Shown piece after piece: positions 25,217-33,199 of a DNA stretch of 33,555 bases. The notes beneath the pieces were generated by a model that saw only the letters and a program-made list of their open reading frames with translations, was not told the origin of the DNA and made no database searches. The translations under genes and the position numbers were made by a program. The stretch comes from Gemmatimonadota bacterium. GTDB lineage: Bacteria > Gemmatimonadota > Gemmatimonadetes > Gemmatimonadales > GWC2-71-9. Every line of letters begins with the position of its first letter. Within the stretch, counting starts at the first letter, position 1. The stretch is from contig QHUJ01000127.1 in assembly GCA_003221895.1 (NCBI GenBank), positions 1 through 33,555 on the forward strand, in the 5' to 3' direction.

Positions 25217-26252
25217 CAGCGCGTTTCATCTGCTGTAGTAGCGATTGCATCGCCTGCTCCGGCGGCAGCCCCACCAGGGCCCGCCGGAGCTTTTGTTTCG
25301 CCTCAACGGTCTTGGCATCGGCGAGCAGCTCTTCGCGTCGCGTGCCGCTCGCCGCGATGTCCACGGCCGGGTAGATGCGCCGGTCCGCCAGATCGCGCGT
25401 CAGTCGCAGCTCCGCGTTACCCGTCCCTTTGAACTCCTCGAAGATGATGTCGTCCATCCGGCTCTCGGTCTCGACGAGCGCCGTCGCGATCACGGTGAGC
25501 GATCCGCCGCTGGGGGGGGGCACCGCGCGCGCCGCGCCGAACAGCGCCTTCGGCTTCGCCAGCGCATTGGCGTCGAGCCCGCCCGACATCGTGCGACCAC
25601 TCCCTCGACCCGTCGTGTTGTGCGAGCGGGCGAGGCGCGTCAGGGAGTCGAGCACGATCACGACGTCACGCTGCAGCTCGACCTGGCGGCGGGCATGATC
25701 GAACACCATCTCCGCCGCGGCGACGTGGCGCTCGTGGGGCAGGTCGAAGCTCGATGCGATCACCTCTCCCCTGCCCCAATCCACCATCTCGGTGACTTCT
25801 TCGGGACGCTCATCGACCAGCAGAATCAGCAGCGACGCCTGCGGGTGGTTTTCCGCGACCGCTTCAGCGATCGCCTGCAGCATCATCGTCTTTCCGGCTT
25901 TGGGCGGTGAGACGATCAGTGCGCGCTGGCCAAACCCAAAGGGACAAATGAGATCGACGACGCGTTGCGTCTCGGCGGTGCGCGGGCTCGACGCGCGCGC
26001 CGTCTCGAGCGTGAGCGGCCGGCTCGGATGGACCGCGCCGAGTGACGCGAAGTCGGGACGGCCGTCGAGCTGGGCGGCGGGCAGTCCGTTGACGGTGGTG
26101 ACCCGGCCGTTCTCGAGCGTGAGGAGATCGCCGCGACGCAAGCCGGGCATCCGGACCGGCGGATCGCCCTTTGCCGGGAGATAGCTGTTCGCCGCGAGGC
26201 GGAGCGCGCCGCCTTTCGGTGAGGGGTCAAACCATCCGGTTATTGCTGGCAT
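25185..26252 (-). CDS. rho: Transcription termination factor Rho, short atypical form
   Basis: Rho is the hexameric RNA helicase that ends transcription. The ATPase core is complete: PPKAGKTMM (P-loop), VDERPEEVTEM, VIVLDSLTRLARSHN, GGLDANAL (Q loop) and FEEFKGTGNAELRLTRDLAD (R loop). The protein is only 355 residues (E. coli 419): the N-terminal helical domain is missing and the cold-shock-like domain is shrunken, with PKGGALRL where GFGFLR is expected. Only 55 bases separate it from divergent lepA, so no hidden N-terminus fits. The ATG has no Shine-Dalgarno. A C9 run encodes Pro-Pro-Pro in an insertion before GGSLTVIATAL. It could be a second, specialised Rho. Confidence 0.9.
   Translation of the reverse strand: MPAITGWFDPSPKGGALRLAANSYLPAKGDPPVRMPGLRRGDLLTLENGRVTTVNGLPAAQLDGRPDFASLGAVHPSRPLTLETARASSPRTAETQRVVDLICPFGFGQRALIVSPPKAGKTMMLQAIAEAVAENHPQASLLILLVDERPEEVTEMVDWGRGEVIASSFDLPHERHVAAAEMVFDHARRQVELQRDVVIVLDSLTRLARSHNTTGRGSGRTMSGGLDANALAKPKALFGAARAVPPPSGGSLTVIATALVETESRMDDIIFEEFKGTGNAELRLTRDLADRRIYPAVDIAASGTRREELLADAKTVEAKQKLRRALVGLPPEQAMQSLLQQMKRAATNAALLNAL
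25512..25520. repeat. G9 homopolymer inside rho
   Basis: Nine G residues on the plus strand encode Pro-Pro-Pro of VPPPSGGS in Rho. Compared with E. coli Rho (VEEGGS) this is a small insertion, so the run occupies a tolerant loop, but a frameshift would remove the R loop. Confidence 0.95.
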
Positions 26253-26292
26253 GTCAGGAGAGGTAGAAGAAAGATAACGAAAAACTCGTGAC

Positions 26293-26298
26293 TATATT
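26293..26298 (+). promoter_or_regulatory. Candidate -10 element of lepA
   Basis: TATATT lies 9 bases before the lepA ATG at 26308, with no Shine-Dalgarno between. Transcription starting 7 bases downstream would give an almost leaderless mRNA. No matching -35 is seen at the expected distance. Confidence 0.4.
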
Positions 26299-26307
26299 TA
26301 GCCCCGC

Positions 26308-28107
26308 ATGCGACAGGATCACATCCGCAACTTCTGCATCGTGGCCCACATCGACCACGGCAAATCTACTCTTGCCGACCGGCTGATCGAGCTCACGGGC
26401 ACGCTCGACAAGCGGCTGATGCGCGACCAGGTCCTGGACACCATGGATCTGGAGCGCGAGCGCGGTATCACGATCAAGCTGAACGCGGTGCGGATGAGTT
26501 ATCACGCCAAAGACGGCCAATTATACGAGCTGAACCTCATCGATACGCCCGGGCACGTCGACTTTACCTACGAGGTGTCGCGGTCCCTGGTTGCCTGCGA
26601 AGGCGCCATTCTGGTCGTGGACGCGTCCCAGGGCATTCAGGCGCAAACCCTGTCCAATCTACTGCTCGCCATGGATGCGGGACTGGAAATCATACCCGTC
26701 CTGAACAAGATCGATCTGCCGGGGGCCGAGCCGGACAAGCGCGCCCACGAAATCCACGACCTGATCGGCACCAAACCCGAAGAAATCCTCAGGATCTCGG
26801 CCAAAGAGGGCCGTGGTGTGCCGGAGCTGCTCCAAGCCGTGGTGCAGCGTGTACCGCCGCCGCGCGGCGATCACGACGCCCCCCTGCGCGCCCTCATCTT
26901 CGACTCCTACTACGACCGTTATCGGGGCGCGATCCCCTCGATTCGGGTGGTCGATGGCGTGATCAAGCCCGGGATGAAGATCGCCTTCGGCGCCCATCGG
27001 GACGACGTGTACGAAGTCGATGAAGTTGGCTATCTGCAGCTCGGGCACAAGCCTGCCGAACAGCTCGAGGCCGGTGAGGTGGGGTACTTCGTGGCCAACG
27101 TCCGCGGCGTGCGCGAAACCCGGCCCGGCGACTCGGTGCTCGATGCCGAGCATCGCGAGGTGCCACTGCTGCCCGGCTACCGCGACATCCAGTCGATGGT
27201 GTTTGCGGGTCTCTACCCTACCAATGCTGAGCAGTACGAGGAGCTGCGAGACGCACTCGCAAAGCTGCAGCTGAACGACGCTTCCCTGCATTACGAGCCT
27301 GAGACATCGGTCGCGTTGGGATTCGGTTTCCGCTGCGGCTTCCTTGGCCTCCTGCACATGGAGATCGTGCGGGAGCGGCTGGAGCGGGAGTTCGATCTCG
27401 ATCTGATCAGCACTGTCCCGAACGTCGAATACCACGTCTACAAGACCGACGGCAAGATGGAGCTGGTCGAGAATCCGAGCCTGTTGCCGCACGGCTCCGA
27501 GGTCGACCGCGTCGAGGAGCCGTACGTCAAGGCGAGAGTCTTCGCGCCATCCGATTACATCGGCGGTATCATGAAGCTGGGCCAGGAGAGGCGCGGGGTG
27601 TACCGCGGCATGCAATACCTCGACCCCACGCGCGTGGAATTCGACTGGGAGTTTCCGCTCGCCGAGATCATTCTCGATTTCTACGACAAGCTGAAGACGA
27701 TCTCGCGCGGCTACGCCTCGCTCGACTACGAGTTTCTGGCGTACCGTCCCGGCGAGCTCGTCAAGCTCGATATGGTGTTGAACGGGGAGGCGGTGGACGC
27801 ATTCAGCGTTATTATCCATCGGGACAAGGCGTACGAGTGGGGCCGCAAGATCGCAGAGAAACTCAAGGACCTGATTCCGCGCCAACTGTTCGAGGTCGTG
27901 ATTCAGGCGGCGATCGGGACCAAGGTCATCGCGCGCGAATCCATTCGGCCGCTGCGCAAGAACGTAACGGCCAAGTGCTACGGCGGCGACGTCACCCGGA
28001 AGCGCAAGCTGCTCGAGAAGCAGCGCGAAGGAAAGAAGCGGATGAAACAGGTGGGAACCGTAGAGATCCCTCAGGAAGCGTTTCTCGCAGTGCTGCAGGT
28101 CGAATAG
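26308..28107 (+). CDS. lepA: Elongation factor 4 (LepA)
   Basis: LepA is a ribosome-bound GTPase that affects initiation and back-translocation. At 599 residues it has the family length. Motifs are AHIDHGKST (13-21), [33 protein letters not shown], then EF-G-like domains and the LepA-specific C-terminal domain ([20 protein letters not shown], then [16 protein letters not shown], ending FLAVLQVE). No ribosome binding site is visible. The S9 peptidase gene follows after 8 bases, with its own strong ribosome binding site overlapping the lepA stop. Confidence 0.98.
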   Translation: MRQDHIRNFCIVAHIDHGKSTLADRLIELTGTLDKRLMRDQVLDTMDLERERGITIKLNAVRMSYHAKDGQLYELNLIDTPGHVDFTYEVSRSLVACEGAILVVDASQGIQAQTLSNLLLAMDAGLEIIPVLNKIDLPGAEPDKRAHEIHDLIGTKPEEILRISAKEGRGVPELLQAVVQRVPPPRGDHDAPLRALIFDSYYDRYRGAIPSIRVVDGVIKPGMKIAFGAHRDDVYEVDEVGYLQLGHKPAEQLEAGEVGYFVANVRGVRETRPGDSVLDAEHREVPLLPGYRDIQSMVFAGLYPTNAEQYEELRDALAKLQLNDASLHYEPETSVALGFGFRCGFLGLLHMEIVRERLEREFDLDLISTVPNVEYHVYKTDGKMELVENPSLLPHGSEVDRVEEPYVKARVFAPSDYIGGIMKLGQERRGVYRGMQYLDPTRVEFDWEFPLAEIILDFYDKLKTISRGYASLDYEFLAYRPGELVKLDMVLNGEAVDAFSVIIHRDKAYEWGRKIAEKLKDLIPRQLFEVVIQAAIGTKVIARESIRPLRKNVTAKCYGGDVTRKRKLLEKQREGKKRMKQVGTVEIPQEAFLAVLQVE

Positions 28108-28115
28108 GAGGCCGT

Positions 28116-30251
28116 ATGCGCATCGCCATCCTCGCCACCCTGACCGTGTCGGCACTATCCCGCCCAGCGCTCGCGCAATTCACGCTGGAGCAGGCTCGTT
28201 CTTACCCGTACCCCACCGAGCTGACCGCGGCGCCGAGCGGCAGCCGGATCGCATGGGCTTTCAACGAGCAGGGGCGGCGCAACCTCTACGTCGCCGAAGG
28301 GCCGACATTCGCCGCGCGGCAGCTGACTCAATACGACCGTGATGACGGGCAAGAGCTGACCAGCGTCGCGGTGTCCGCCAACGGCCGCTGGGTGGTGTAC
28401 GTGCGCGGCGGCGATCACGGCTCGAATTGGGACGACGCGCTGCCGGTCAACGTCGGCTCGAATCCCGTGCCTCCGAAAGTACAGATCTTCAGCGCACCGT
28501 TCGAGGGCGGAGACCCGAAACCGATCGGCGACGGCGATGAACCCGTCGTGTCCCCACGGAGCGATGTCGTCGCGTTCGTCAAAGGCGGCCAAATCTGGAC
28601 CGCACCGATCGACGGGTCAGCCCCGGCCAAGCAGCTGTTCAGCGTGCGCGGCGAGGCCAGCGATCCGCGCTGGTCCCCCGATGGTTCCCGGCTCGCGTTC
28701 GTGGCGGATCGAACCGACCACGCGTTCATCGGCGTCTTCACGAACGACAGCACGGCAGTCACGTGGCTCGCCCCGGCGTTCGCGCGCGACCGCTCTCCTC
28801 GCTGGTCGCCCGACGGACGGCGCATCGCATTTGTGCGGCTGCCCGGTGCCGGTGGAGCACCGGACTCCCTGTTGCCGCCGCGGGTCAACCCGTGGGAAAT
28901 CTGGACCGCCGACGCGACGACCGGAGCCGCGCAGAGATTGTGGAAGTCACGCGAGACGCTCGTCGGTTCTGTGCCCACGACGGATGGAGGAACGAACCTC
29001 GCCTGGGCGGCGTCCGATCGCGTGGTGTTCCTTTCGTATCAGGATGGCTGGCCGCATCTCTACTCCGTTCCGGCAGCCGGCGGGGCAGCACTCCTGCTGA
29101 CCCCCGGCCGGTACATGGCCGAGCACATTGCTCTCAGTGCCGATCGCCGCTGGCTGCTGTTCGCGGGCAATACCGGAGCGGACTCGCTCGACATCGATCG
29201 GCGTCACATCGTCCGCGTCCCGGTGGATCGCGCCGCGCCGGAGGTCATGACCCCAGGCAGCGGCCTGGAGTGGAATCCCGCGATTACCGGCGACGGCGGG
29301 ACACTCGTATTCATCAGTGCAACGCCGCAGCGTCCGCCACTGCCGGCCGCGATGCCGTTCACCCCTCGTGCCGCCGTCCGCACACTCGGCGCGGACCGTA
29401 TTCCCAGCGACTTTCCGACCGGCCTGGTCACGCCGCGCCAGGTTGTGTTCCGCTCGGCCGACGGACTGACGATTCATGGTCAACTGTTCGAGCCCAAAGG
29501 CGGGAAGAGCCGCAAGCCGGCCGTCGTCTACGTGCACGGCGGGCCGCCGCGGCAGATGTTGCTGGGCTGGCACTACTCGGACTATTACTCGAACGCGTAC
29601 GCGCTCAATCAGTACCTCGCGAGTCGCGGCTTCGTCGTCTTGTCGGTGAACTATCGGCTCGGCATCGGTTACGGATACGACTTTCACCAACCGCCGAATG
29701 CCGGCGCGCGGGGAGCCGCGGAGTATCGCGACATTCAGGCCGCGGCCGCCTACCTGCGCTCGCTGCCACAGGTGGACGCCGGTCGGATCGGTATCTACGG
29801 TGGTTCGTACGGGGGCTATTTGACCGCATTGGCGCTGGCCCGCAATTCGGATGTGTTCGCAGCAGGCGTCGACATTCACGGCGTACACGATTGGAGCACC
29901 TACTCGCGAGCGTTCGAGCGCCAACGCTACGAGCAGTCTCCTGATGCGGATACGGCGCTCGCTACTGCGTGGCGCTCATCACCGGTCTCCTCCGTCGGCA
30001 GCTGGAAGTCTCCGGTGCTCTTGATCCATGGCGATGACGATCGCAACGTCCGGTTCTCACAGAGCACCGACCTCGTCCGGCGGCTCGCCGCGGCCGGCGT
30101 CCGATTCGAGACACTGGTGATCCCGGACGACACACATCATTTCCTGCGTCATGCAAACATCGTTACGGTCGACAACGCCACCGCGGGCTTTTTGGAGCGG
30201 CAGCTGCAGCCGGGGACCACGACCGATACCCGGGCGACCGGCCATCAATAG
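28116..30251 (+). CDS. Secreted S9-family prolyl oligopeptidase-like serine peptidase
   Basis: The 711-residue protein has a signal peptide (MRIAILATLTVSALSRPALA), an N-terminal beta-propeller with PD40/TolB-like blades (repeated DPRWSPDGSRLAF, SPRWSPDGRRIAF) and a C-terminal alpha/beta-hydrolase. Catalytic residues are Ser564 in GGSYGGY, Asp642 in HGDDDRNV and His674 in DDTHHFLR. HGGPP marks the oxyanion region. Such enzymes are dipeptidyl or acylaminoacyl peptidases acting on short peptides. AGGAGG 4 bases before ATG 28116 fixes the start; the longer frame from 27837 lies inside lepA. Confidence 0.94.
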   Translation: MRIAILATLTVSALSRPALAQFTLEQARSYPYPTELTAAPSGSRIAWAFNEQGRRNLYVAEGPTFAARQLTQYDRDDGQELTSVAVSANGRWVVYVRGGDHGSNWDDALPVNVGSNPVPPKVQIFSAPFEGGDPKPIGDGDEPVVSPRSDVVAFVKGGQIWTAPIDGSAPAKQLFSVRGEASDPRWSPDGSRLAFVADRTDHAFIGVFTNDSTAVTWLAPAFARDRSPRWSPDGRRIAFVRLPGAGGAPDSLLPPRVNPWEIWTADATTGAAQRLWKSRETLVGSVPTTDGGTNLAWAASDRVVFLSYQDGWPHLYSVPAAGGAALLLTPGRYMAEHIALSADRRWLLFAGNTGADSLDIDRRHIVRVPVDRAAPEVMTPGSGLEWNPAITGDGGTLVFISATPQRPPLPAAMPFTPRAAVRTLGADRIPSDFPTGLVTPRQVVFRSADGLTIHGQLFEPKGGKSRKPAVVYVHGGPPRQMLLGWHYSDYYSNAYALNQYLASRGFVVLSVNYRLGIGYGYDFHQPPNAGARGAAEYRDIQAAAAYLRSLPQVDAGRIGIYGGSYGGYLTALALARNSDVFAAGVDIHGVHDWSTYSRAFERQRYEQSPDADTALATAWRSSPVSSVGSWKSPVLLIHGDDDRNVRFSQSTDLVRRLAAAGVRFETLVIPDDTHHFLRHANIVTVDNATAGFLERQLQPGTTTDTRATGHQ

Positions 30252-30259
30252 GAGCCATT

Positions 30260-31111
30260 GTGTCGGGAAGCGTGAATAGACAGACCGCCATGCTGATGAT
30301 CGCGGCAGCCGCCTGCACGGGCTGCCGTCCCGTACTCAACTACCCGAGCGCGCTGGGCCCGCGGTACGTCGGCGTGGCGCCCGCGCGGCCGGCCTCAGCA
30401 CCCGGGCCGCACGCGTTGCGCGTCGTGACCTACAACGTGCAGTTCGGCAGGCACATCGATCGCGCGATCAACGTGCTGTCGACTCGCGCGCCATTGCCGG
30501 GGGCGGACATCATCGTCCTCCAGGAGATGGACGCTGAGGGTACGCGCCGCATCGCCGAGGCGCTGGGCATGTCGTGGATCTACTATCCTGCCGTCGTTCA
30601 TCCCAAGGCGGCGCGGCAGGACTTCGGAAACGCCGTCCTGTCCCGTTGGCCGATTGTCGCGGACGAAAAACTGATGCTGCCGCACATCGCGGGGCAGCGG
30701 CATGCCCAGCGCATCGCCACCGCTGCCACCGTGCTCGTCGACACGATCAAGGTTCGTGTCTACAGCGCGCACCTCGGCACCCCCAGCGACATCCGGCCCT
30801 CCAAGCGGCGCGATCAGGCGGACATGATCATCGCCGATGCCGCCGCATATCCGTTCGTCATCGTCGCCGGTGACATGAACAATCACGGTATCGGGAAAGA
30901 GTTCGTCGCGGGTGGCTATCAATGGCCCACCGAGCACAACAGATTCACGACGACCGTGTTCAATTGGGACCACATTTTCCTGAAGGGTTTCAGCGTCGCG
31001 ACGCCCGGTCGTGCGAAGGTGACAGGAGTAGTGAGGGATACGCTTGGCACAAGCGATCACGACCCCGTGTGGGCCGTGGCGCAGCTTGCCATCGACCCGC
31101 TGCACCACTAA
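30260..31111 (+). CDS. Endonuclease/exonuclease/phosphatase-family protein, exported
   Basis: The 283-residue protein has a hydrophobic N-terminus (MLMIAAAACTGCRP) that looks like a lipoprotein or secretion signal. The EEP fold follows: TYNVQFG, VLQEMD (metal-binding Glu), GNAVLSRWPI, YSAHLGTP, VAGDMNN, WDHIF and the final TSDHDPV with the catalytic His. This superfamily hydrolyses phosphodiesters in nucleic acids, phosphoinositides or sphingomyelin, so the substrate is open. GTG at 30260 has GGAG 5 bases upstream. It follows the S9 gene by 8 bases, making lepA-S9-EEP a likely unit. Confidence 0.88.
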   Translation: MSGSVNRQTAMLMIAAAACTGCRPVLNYPSALGPRYVGVAPARPASAPGPHALRVVTYNVQFGRHIDRAINVLSTRAPLPGADIIVLQEMDAEGTRRIAEALGMSWIYYPAVVHPKAARQDFGNAVLSRWPIVADEKLMLPHIAGQRHAQRIATAATVLVDTIKVRVYSAHLGTPSDIRPSKRRDQADMIIADAAAYPFVIVAGDMNNHGIGKEFVAGGYQWPTEHNRFTTTVFNWDHIFLKGFSVATPGRAKVTGVVRDTLGTSDHDPVWAVAQLAIDPLHH

Positions 31112-31184
31112 TCCTCGGCGAGAGACACCGGATTCGTCGCTAGACGCCGCTCCGTCGCACTCCTATCCACGACGACCCGGCGTA

Positions 31185-31201
31185 GTGCAAATTCCTTGCA
31201 C
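31185..31201. repeat. Inverted repeat GTGCAA-N5-TTGCAC before the heptosyltransferase gene
   Basis: A perfect 6-bp inverted repeat with a 5-base centre lies in the 128-base gap after the EEP gene, 38 bases before the preferred GTG start. It could be an operator or a small mRNA hairpin. No convincing promoter or terminator was found in this gap. Confidence 0.4.
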
Positions 31202-31239
31202 GCATGGTTCCCCTCGCTGTCCGCGCTCAGGACGCTCGC

Positions 31240-32226
31240 GTGCTTGTGATCCAGACCGCCTTCCTGGGCGACGTCGTGTTGACCACTCCGCTCCTCGCCG
31301 CGCTCGCAACGCAACATGGTCCTGTGGATGTCGTCACCACACCGGTCGCGGCACCCCTGCTCGAAACGCATGACGCGGTCAGGCAGGTGATCCCCTACGA
31401 CAAGCGTGGCGCCGATCGCGGTTGGTCAGGCGTACGGAGGCTGGCCGGGCGACTCAGAACCCAGCGGTACGAGCGCGCCTATCTCCCGCACCGCTCGCTC
31501 CGTACGGCCGCGCTGGCATGGCGAGCCCGCATCCCCGCGCGGATCGGGTTTTCCGGTGGATGGTCGTTCCTCTATACGGACGCACGGCCGAAGCCCCGAA
31601 CGGGGCACGAAAGCGATCGACTCCTGGCCCTCGCGGAGGGGCCGCCCGGTGCCTATCCTCCCCACCTGCGGCCAACGGCCGAGGATGAGCAGGCGGCCGC
31701 CGCGCTCCTCGACGGCACCTTTGTGGCGCTCGCGCCGGGGTCCATCTGGGGCAGCAAGCGGTGGCCGTATTACGCGGCGCTGGCGGCCACGCTCGCGAAG
31801 CACGTCGCGATTGCGGTTGTCGGTGGACGTGATGACGTCGAGCTGGGCAACGAGATTGTCGCCGCGGTCGGGCGCTCGGGAGGGCGGGCAGTCAACGCGT
31901 GCGGGCGGTTGACGCTCAGACAATCGGCGGCGTTCATTGGGCGCGCTGTCCTCCTGGTGACGAACGACAGCGCGCCATTACATCTGGCGACCGCGATGCG
32001 CACGCCGATCGTCGCGCTGTTTGGACCGACGGTAACGGAATTCGGATTCGGCCCGGTGCGGCCTGGCGACGTCGCGTTAGGGACTGAAGGATTGCTGTGC
32101 CGGCCGTGTTCGCCCCATGGACCATTGCAGTGCCCGTTGGGACATCATCGCTGCATGCGTGACCTCAGCGTCGAGGCCGTGATCGCAGCAATCGAGGAGA
32201 TCGGTGCGCTACGTCGTCGGAGTTGA
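31240..32226 (+). CDS. Heptosyltransferase / GT9-family glycosyltransferase
   Basis: This enzyme family (WaaF/WaaC, GT9) transfers ADP-heptose to the lipopolysaccharide core at the inner membrane. Visible motifs: the N-terminal LVIQTAFLGDVVLTTPLL with the catalytic Asp, LAPGSIWGSKRWP (donor-binding region), VVGGRDDVELG and TNDSAPLHLATAMRTPIVAL, ending with a Cys-rich segment typical of WaaF (CRPCSPHG...CPLGHHRCM). I prefer GTG 31240 (AGGA 7 bases upstream; family N-termini start here); ATG 31204 would add 12 residues and has no ribosome binding site. Its end overlaps glk by 23 bases. Confidence 0.88.
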   Translation: MLVIQTAFLGDVVLTTPLLAALATQHGPVDVVTTPVAAPLLETHDAVRQVIPYDKRGADRGWSGVRRLAGRLRTQRYERAYLPHRSLRTAALAWRARIPARIGFSGGWSFLYTDARPKPRTGHESDRLLALAEGPPGAYPPHLRPTAEDEQAAAALLDGTFVALAPGSIWGSKRWPYYAALAATLAKHVAIAVVGGRDDVELGNEIVAAVGRSGGRAVNACGRLTLRQSAAFIGRAVLLVTNDSAPLHLATAMRTPIVALFGPTVTEFGFGPVRPGDVALGTEGLLCRPCSPHGPLQCPLGHHRCMRDLSVEAVIAAIEEIGALRRRS

Positions 32227-33199
32227 TGTCGGTGGAACGAACCTGGTCGCCGGAGTCGTCGCCGAGGACGGCTCCGAGATCCACGGTGTCGTCTCCGAAC
32301 CGACCTTGGCCGGGCAGGGCGCGGATCAGGTGATCGCGCGCATCGTCAAGCTTACCAAGGCATCGATCAGGGAATCCGGAAAGAAGGTCGAGGGTGTCGG
32401 GATCGGCTCACCCGGTCCGCTGAACACCAAGACCGGCGTCGTCCTGCTCACCCCCAATCTCGGCTGGACCAACATGCCGCTGCGGGACCGGGTGGGCGAG
32501 GGACTCGGCCTCCCGGCGACGCTCGACAACGACGCCAACTGCGCCATCTACGGCGAATGGTGGCGCGGCGCCGCGCAGGGCGCGAAGTACGTCATCGGGC
32601 TCACGCTGGGGACCGGTATCGGCGGCGGCATCGTCATCGACGGTGAGATCTACCATGGCGTCACCGACGTCGCGGGGGAGTTCGGGCACGTCTCGATCGA
32701 CGCGAACGGCCGGCACTGCAAATGCGGGAACTACGGCTGCATCGAAGCCTACGCGTCCGGCCCGGCGATCGCGACGCGCGCGATCGAAGGCATCGAGTCC
32801 GGCACCGAGACGTCGCTCGGGCAATACGTCAACGGCGATCTCACCAAGATCACCGCACAGATCGTCTATGAGGCCGCGAACGATGGTGACGAATGGGCGC
32901 TCGAGGTCGTGCGCGAAACCGCGTCCCTGCTCGGCGCCGCCGTAGCGAGCTTCCTCAACATCTTCAATCCCGAAGTCGTCGTCATCTGCGGTGGTGTCAC
33001 CCAGGCTGGAGACCGGCTGTTCAATCCCCTCCGCTGGGAAGTGAAGCGACGCGCGTTCAAGCCGGCGTGGGAAGCCTGTCGCATCGTGCCGGGCACCCTT
33101 CCCGGCACCGCCGGTGTGTTTGGCGCCGCCGCCGTCTTCATCCAGAAGCACTGGGGGCTCGGTGGCCGGGGGGGGCAGGGGGGGGAGGGAAAGCGCTGA
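32204..33199 (+). CDS. glk: ROK-family glucokinase
   Basis: This kinase phosphorylates glucose (or a related sugar) with ATP. The 331-residue protein has the N-terminal phosphate loop VGVDVGGTNLVAGVV, catalytic Asp110 in DNDANCA, LTLGTGIGGGIV, and the ROK zinc site: His162 in GEFGHVSID with Cys172, Cys174 and Cys179 in CKCGNYGC. GAGGAGA precedes the GTG at 32204 inside the glycosyltransferase gene. The last 12 residues (GGRGGQGGEGKR) are a low-complexity tail encoded by two G8 runs, beyond the normal end of ROK proteins. The stop codon overlaps the apparent CTG start of the next gene. Confidence 0.94.
   Translation: MRYVVGVDVGGTNLVAGVVAEDGSEIHGVVSEPTLAGQGADQVIARIVKLTKASIRESGKKVEGVGIGSPGPLNTKTGVVLLTPNLGWTNMPLRDRVGEGLGLPATLDNDANCAIYGEWWRGAAQGAKYVIGLTLGTGIGGGIVIDGEIYHGVTDVAGEFGHVSIDANGRHCKCGNYGCIEAYASGPAIATRAIEGIESGTETSLGQYVNGDLTKITAQIVYEAANDGDEWALEVVRETASLLGAAVASFLNIFNPEVVVICGGVTQAGDRLFNPLRWEVKRRAFKPAWEACRIVPGTLPGTAGVFGAAAVFIQKHWGLGGRGGQGGEGKR
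33168..33185. repeat. G8-CA-G8 double homopolymer at the glk 3' end
   Basis: Two runs of eight G (33168-33175 and 33178-33185) are separated by CA, inside the last codons of glk and directly before the ribosome binding site of the next gene. One inserted G, or a -1 ribosomal slip, would bring glk into frame with the downstream kinase. Confidence 0.95.

Noticed and set aside
27837-28115. N-terminal extension of the S9 peptidase into lepA
   Set aside because: The signal peptide and a consensus AGGAGG place the start at 28116; the extension is a shadow of lepA in another frame.
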